This document shows positions 22,801 through 24,068 of a stretch of DNA of 24,068 nucleotides, one piece after another (position 1 is the stretch's first letter; the number at the start of each line of letters is the position of its first letter). The stretch lies in the NCBI GenBank assembly GCA_004555335.1, contig SFII01000009.1, positions 1 through 24,068 of the forward strand, written 5' to 3'. A program made the translations under genes and the position numbers. The stretch comes from Coriobacteriaceae bacterium. Its GTDB lineage: Bacteria; Actinomycetota; Coriobacteriia; Coriobacteriales; Eggerthellaceae. A model generated the notes under the pieces. It was not told the origin of the DNA and searched no databases. It saw only the letters and a program-made list of their open reading frames with translations.

Positions 22801-23215
22801 GTTTCTTGTCGACATGCTCGCCCAAACCGACGCGCTCGAGCGCCCGAGTTGCACGCTCCTTGCGCTCTTCGGCGTCCACTCCGGAAAGCGTAAGCGCCAG
22901 CTCCACGTTGGCTAAGATGGTCTGATGCGGGATGAGGTTGTAGCTTTGGAAGATGAAGCCGATGCGGTGGTTGCGGTAGGTATCCCAATCGGCATCTTTG
23001 TACTTGCTGGTGGAAACGCCATTGATCACGATGTCACCGGAATCGGCGTGGTCCAAACCGCCCAGGATATTGAGCAAGGTGGTCTTGCCGGAACCGCTGG
23101 GGCCCAGCACCGCGACGAATTCATTATCACGGAATGCGAGCGACACGCCATCGAGGGCGGTCTGCTGGAAGTCCGCAACCTTATACGACTTGCGGATGTC
23201 CTTGAGTTCGATCAT
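19835..23215 (-). CDS. Giant fused ABC ATPase / FtsX-type permease (MacB-like)
   Basis: This 1126-residue protein joins an ATPase to a permease. The ATPase (1-220) is of LolD/MacB type: Walker A GPSGSGKTT (38-46), LSGGQ (142-146), Walker B IVLADE (162-167), His198. An acidic linker (220-270) precedes the first membrane segment (about 298-320). A very large extracytoplasmic part of about 650 residues follows, then three closing membrane segments (about 990-1120) with the FtsX phrase ERKKEIGILRAMGASKRNI. MacB/FtsX relatives use ATP to move their outer domains mechanically (export, lipoprotein extraction, hydrolase activation) and do not import solutes. The outer part is rich in Ala/Met/Gln/Ser, with a helical stretch such as MEQAAGAMANQMAEAMTTQL suggesting a long coiled coil. 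MacB is typically about 650 residues. Start: ATG at 23215, preceded by AGGGATGAGG; a start at 23335 would lie in the ilvD terminator. Function unknown. Confidence 0.93.
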   Translation of the reverse strand: MIELKDIRKSYKVADFQQTALDGVSLAFRDNEFVAVLGPSGSGKTTLLNILGGLDHADSGDIVINGVSTSKYKDADWDTYRNHRIGFIFQSYNLIPHQTILANVELALTLSGVDAEERKERATRALERVGLGEHVDKKPNQLSGGQMQRVAIARALINDPDIVLADEPTGALDTETGIQVMDLLSEIAQDRLVIMVTHNPELAERYANRIVRLADGRITDDSAPLSASESAQLTEQEGDGGDRAEEGADPSVRAYSDEEVQAEIDRDAAKGRKKYSSMSFMTALSLSFNNLMTKKGRTFLTAFAGSIGIIGIAAILALSNGVSNYIDKTESEAMSSFPLTISKSSFDMTKLMTMQVGETDGPSDFSGKGNIKQVSVMTDMFAEVKNNDLSAFRDYIESDGSDLKDYTSAIQYYYDVEPLIYSADTAEGIHQLSPSSLDSMLMPGAAQSSFSVGSATTSVFQQMIDDEDLIRSQVEVVAGEWPDSYDEALLVLSGDGKITDYTLYGLDVYDSTALEPMFRDVLEGKDPSIPEEHVDFSYEDALGTTFRVLAPSETYQKNEEQGSWTDMSDDSEFMKDRIANGVELKIVGVVQPKEGADMTLLSEGVAYKGDLVRHLSDQAEQSQIVQEQMADPERDVFTGKTFEELESEEGSAFDMENVFSVDEAALASAFSFDTSALEGVGAGFDAGSIDMSGMGSIDTSNLEVDTSAVSSMFSNEAMQEIIAGAPQFTLDGSGTAGEGGLTEEQQQAISDANAQLAGGFSAYLAGLDPSILMDPSTDFNSLYQDYMASGGQAIVDQLGEELQAGTQAMVESAMQNYLTNQFAPYLSASLSAMMEQAAGAMANQMAEAMTTQLAAMTDSLGSTLQSAISGQLQSSMEGLSSAMSSGFSFNADAFANAIQFNMTEEDLASLITNYMNSEELTYEKNLSKLGYADEANPSSIALYPTDFVAKDKVVEFIDDYNAKAEEAGEKERTIEYSDIAGVLMSSVNNIVNMISMVLIAFVSISLVVSSIMIGIITYISVLERKKEIGILRAMGASKRNIANVFNAETIIEGLMAGVFAIAVVMLVSVPVNAIVANAFDVQGILALPWSSAIILICISVVLTFVAGLIPSTAASRRDPVEALRSE

Positions 23216-23249
23216 CGCCTCATCCCTTTCCAAAGAAGCACGTCGTTCC

Positions 23250-23255
23250 ATTATA
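23250..23255 (-). promoter_or_regulatory. -10 box of the giant ABC protein gene
   Basis: TATAAT on the minus strand (complement of 23250-23255) lies about 35 bp before the start codon and just after the ilvD terminator, which fits a separate promoter. The best -35 candidates upstream are poor: TTGTCT lies 20 bases away, which is more than ideal. Confidence 0.5.
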
Positions 23256-23305
23256 GGAATCAAGCGGATTGAGGCAGACAACGGAAAGATTACAGAAAAA
23301 GAAAA

Positions 23306-23333
23306 GGCACGGGCCGAAGCGTCGACCCGTGCC
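23306..23333 (-). terminator. Rho-independent terminator of ilvD
   Basis: GGCACGGG (23306-23313) pairs perfectly with CCCGTGCC (23326-23333), with a partly self-pairing 12-nt loop. On the minus strand TTTTCTTTTTC follows. It starts about 20 bp after the ilvD stop codon. Confidence 0.92.
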
Positions 23334-23353
23334 AAAAATCCTACGGATAATTC

Positions 23354-24068
23354 CTACGCCTGCAGGATCGCACCCTTATCGGCAGAGGAGACCAGCTTGG
23401 CGTAACGTGCCAGGTAGCCGGTCTTCACCTTCGGTTCGGGGCAGACCCAATTCTCGCGACGGCGTGCCAGCTCATCGTCGGACACCTCGAGCGTGATGGC
23501 GCGGTTGGGGATGTCGACGGTGATGATGTCGCCTTCCTCTACCAGGCCGATTACGCCGCCGGCAGCGGCTTCGGGGCTGACATGGCCGATTGCCGCACCG
23601 CGGGTTGCGCCGCTGAAACGGCCGTCGGTGACCAGAGCCACTTCGGCACCCAGACCCATGCCCGCGATAGCGGACGTGGGATTGAGCATCTCGCGCATGC
23701 CGGGACCGCCCTTGGGGCCTTCGTAGCGGATAACCACCACGTCACCGGGATTGATCTGCTTGGCATAGATGGCCTCGATCGCCTCTTCTTCGGAATCGAA
23801 GACACGCGCAGGACCGCTGTGCTTGAGCATCGCGGGATCGACCGCGCTCTGCTTCACGACGCAGCCATCCTTCGCCAGGTTGCCATACAGCACCGCGATG
23901 CCGCCCTCTTCCATATAAGGGTCGTCGATAGGGCGGATGGTCTGGGGATCCAGATTGTGCACGCCCTCCAGGTTCTCGCGCATGGTCTTGCCGGTGACGG
24001 TCATCACGTCCAGGTCGAGCAGGTCGCGCTTGGCGAGCTCGGTCATAACCGCATAGACACCGCCCGCA
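23354..24068 (-). CDS. ilvD: Dihydroxy-acid dehydratase, C-terminal part (runs off the window)
   Basis: The frame is open from the right edge (AGGVYAVMTELA..) to a stop at 23354, giving about 237 residues of the C-terminal part of IlvD. Typical family phrases are GGIAVLYGNLAKDGCVVK, RYEGPKGGPGMREML, LVTDGRFSGATRG and GHVSPEAAAGG. The full enzyme (about 550-600 residues) is an iron-sulfur dehydratase that forms 2-keto acids in isoleucine and valine synthesis. The remaining N-terminal portion, including most cluster cysteines, lies outside the window. The Met at 24046 is internal and not the start. No frameshift is seen, and a strong terminator follows. Confidence 0.96.
   Translation of the reverse strand, partial: AGGVYAVMTELAKRDLLDLDVMTVTGKTMRENLEGVHNLDPQTIRPIDDPYMEEGGIAVLYGNLAKDGCVVKQSAVDPAMLKHSGPARVFDSEEEAIEAIYAKQINPGDVVVIRYEGPKGGPGMREMLNPTSAIAGMGLGAEVALVTDGRFSGATRGAAIGHVSPEAAAGGVIGLVEEGDIITVDIPNRAITLEVSDDELARRRENWVCPEPKVKTGYLARYAKLVSSADKGAILQA

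Noticed and set aside
1..24068. CRISPR array, insertion sequence, prophage or toxin-antitoxin pair
   Set aside because: No regularly spaced repeats, transposase, integrase or phage proteins were seen, and every gene longer than about 140 codons is accounted for by housekeeping, envelope or transport families.

Overview
The window looks like a piece of chromosome from a moderately high-GC, Gram-positive-type, probably strictly anaerobic bacterium. An actinobacterium of the class Coriobacteriia (Eggerthella/Slackia-like) is my best guess. This is inferred from protein style (a Tat-exported lipoprotein, a HydE-like radical SAM enzyme, an ArgJ-type arginine pathway, a SlyD-like FKBP pair) and not from a marker gene. 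Fourteen of the sixteen genes lie on the minus strand, so most transcription runs from high to low coordinates. The exceptions are two FKBP genes at about 18.2-19.2 kb.

Layout from left to right. 1-410: very GC-rich non-coding DNA with nested inverted repeats, then the terminator of the first operon. 411-3736: a tightly overlapping four-gene minus-strand operon. It encodes a Tat lipoprotein solute-binding protein, a NitT/TauT-type permease, a short ABC ATPase and a BioB/HydE-like radical SAM enzyme, and is preceded by about 500 bp of non-coding DNA containing a long leader. 4244-5455: tyrosyl-tRNA synthetase, with a promoter whose -10 box sits inside a perfect inverted repeat. 5519-10672: a class A penicillin-binding protein with an acidic/glycine tail, a small helical lipoprotein and a long U32-family RNA-hydroxylation protein, closely spaced and probably one transcription unit. 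10818-16001: arginine biosynthesis, argC-argJ-argB-argD with argR directly downstream. Two tandem ARG-box-like palindromes lie just upstream of argC. 16196-18034: a membrane-bound CapD/PglF-type nucleotide-sugar 4,6-dehydratase standing alone. 18240-19245 (+): two SlyD-like FKBP paralogues, one intact and one with several active-site positions changed. 19342-23215: a very large fused ABC ATPase/FtsX-type permease followed by a gamma-glutamylcyclotransferase-like gene. 23354-24068: the C-terminal part of ilvD, running off the right edge.

How the genes work together. ArgC, ArgJ, ArgB and ArgD carry glutamate to ornithine by the acetyl-recycling route. ArgR presumably represses argC through the tandem boxes and reports arginine levels; argF, argG and argH are not in the window. 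The PBP and CapD-like genes concern the cell envelope. The most unusual unit is the ABC-importer/radical-SAM operon: a solute of unknown identity is apparently captured outside the cell, imported, and probably modified by (or used alongside) a HydE-like enzyme encoded in the same overlapping message. No HydF or HydG gene, CRISPR array, tRNA, rRNA, insertion sequence or phage gene was seen.
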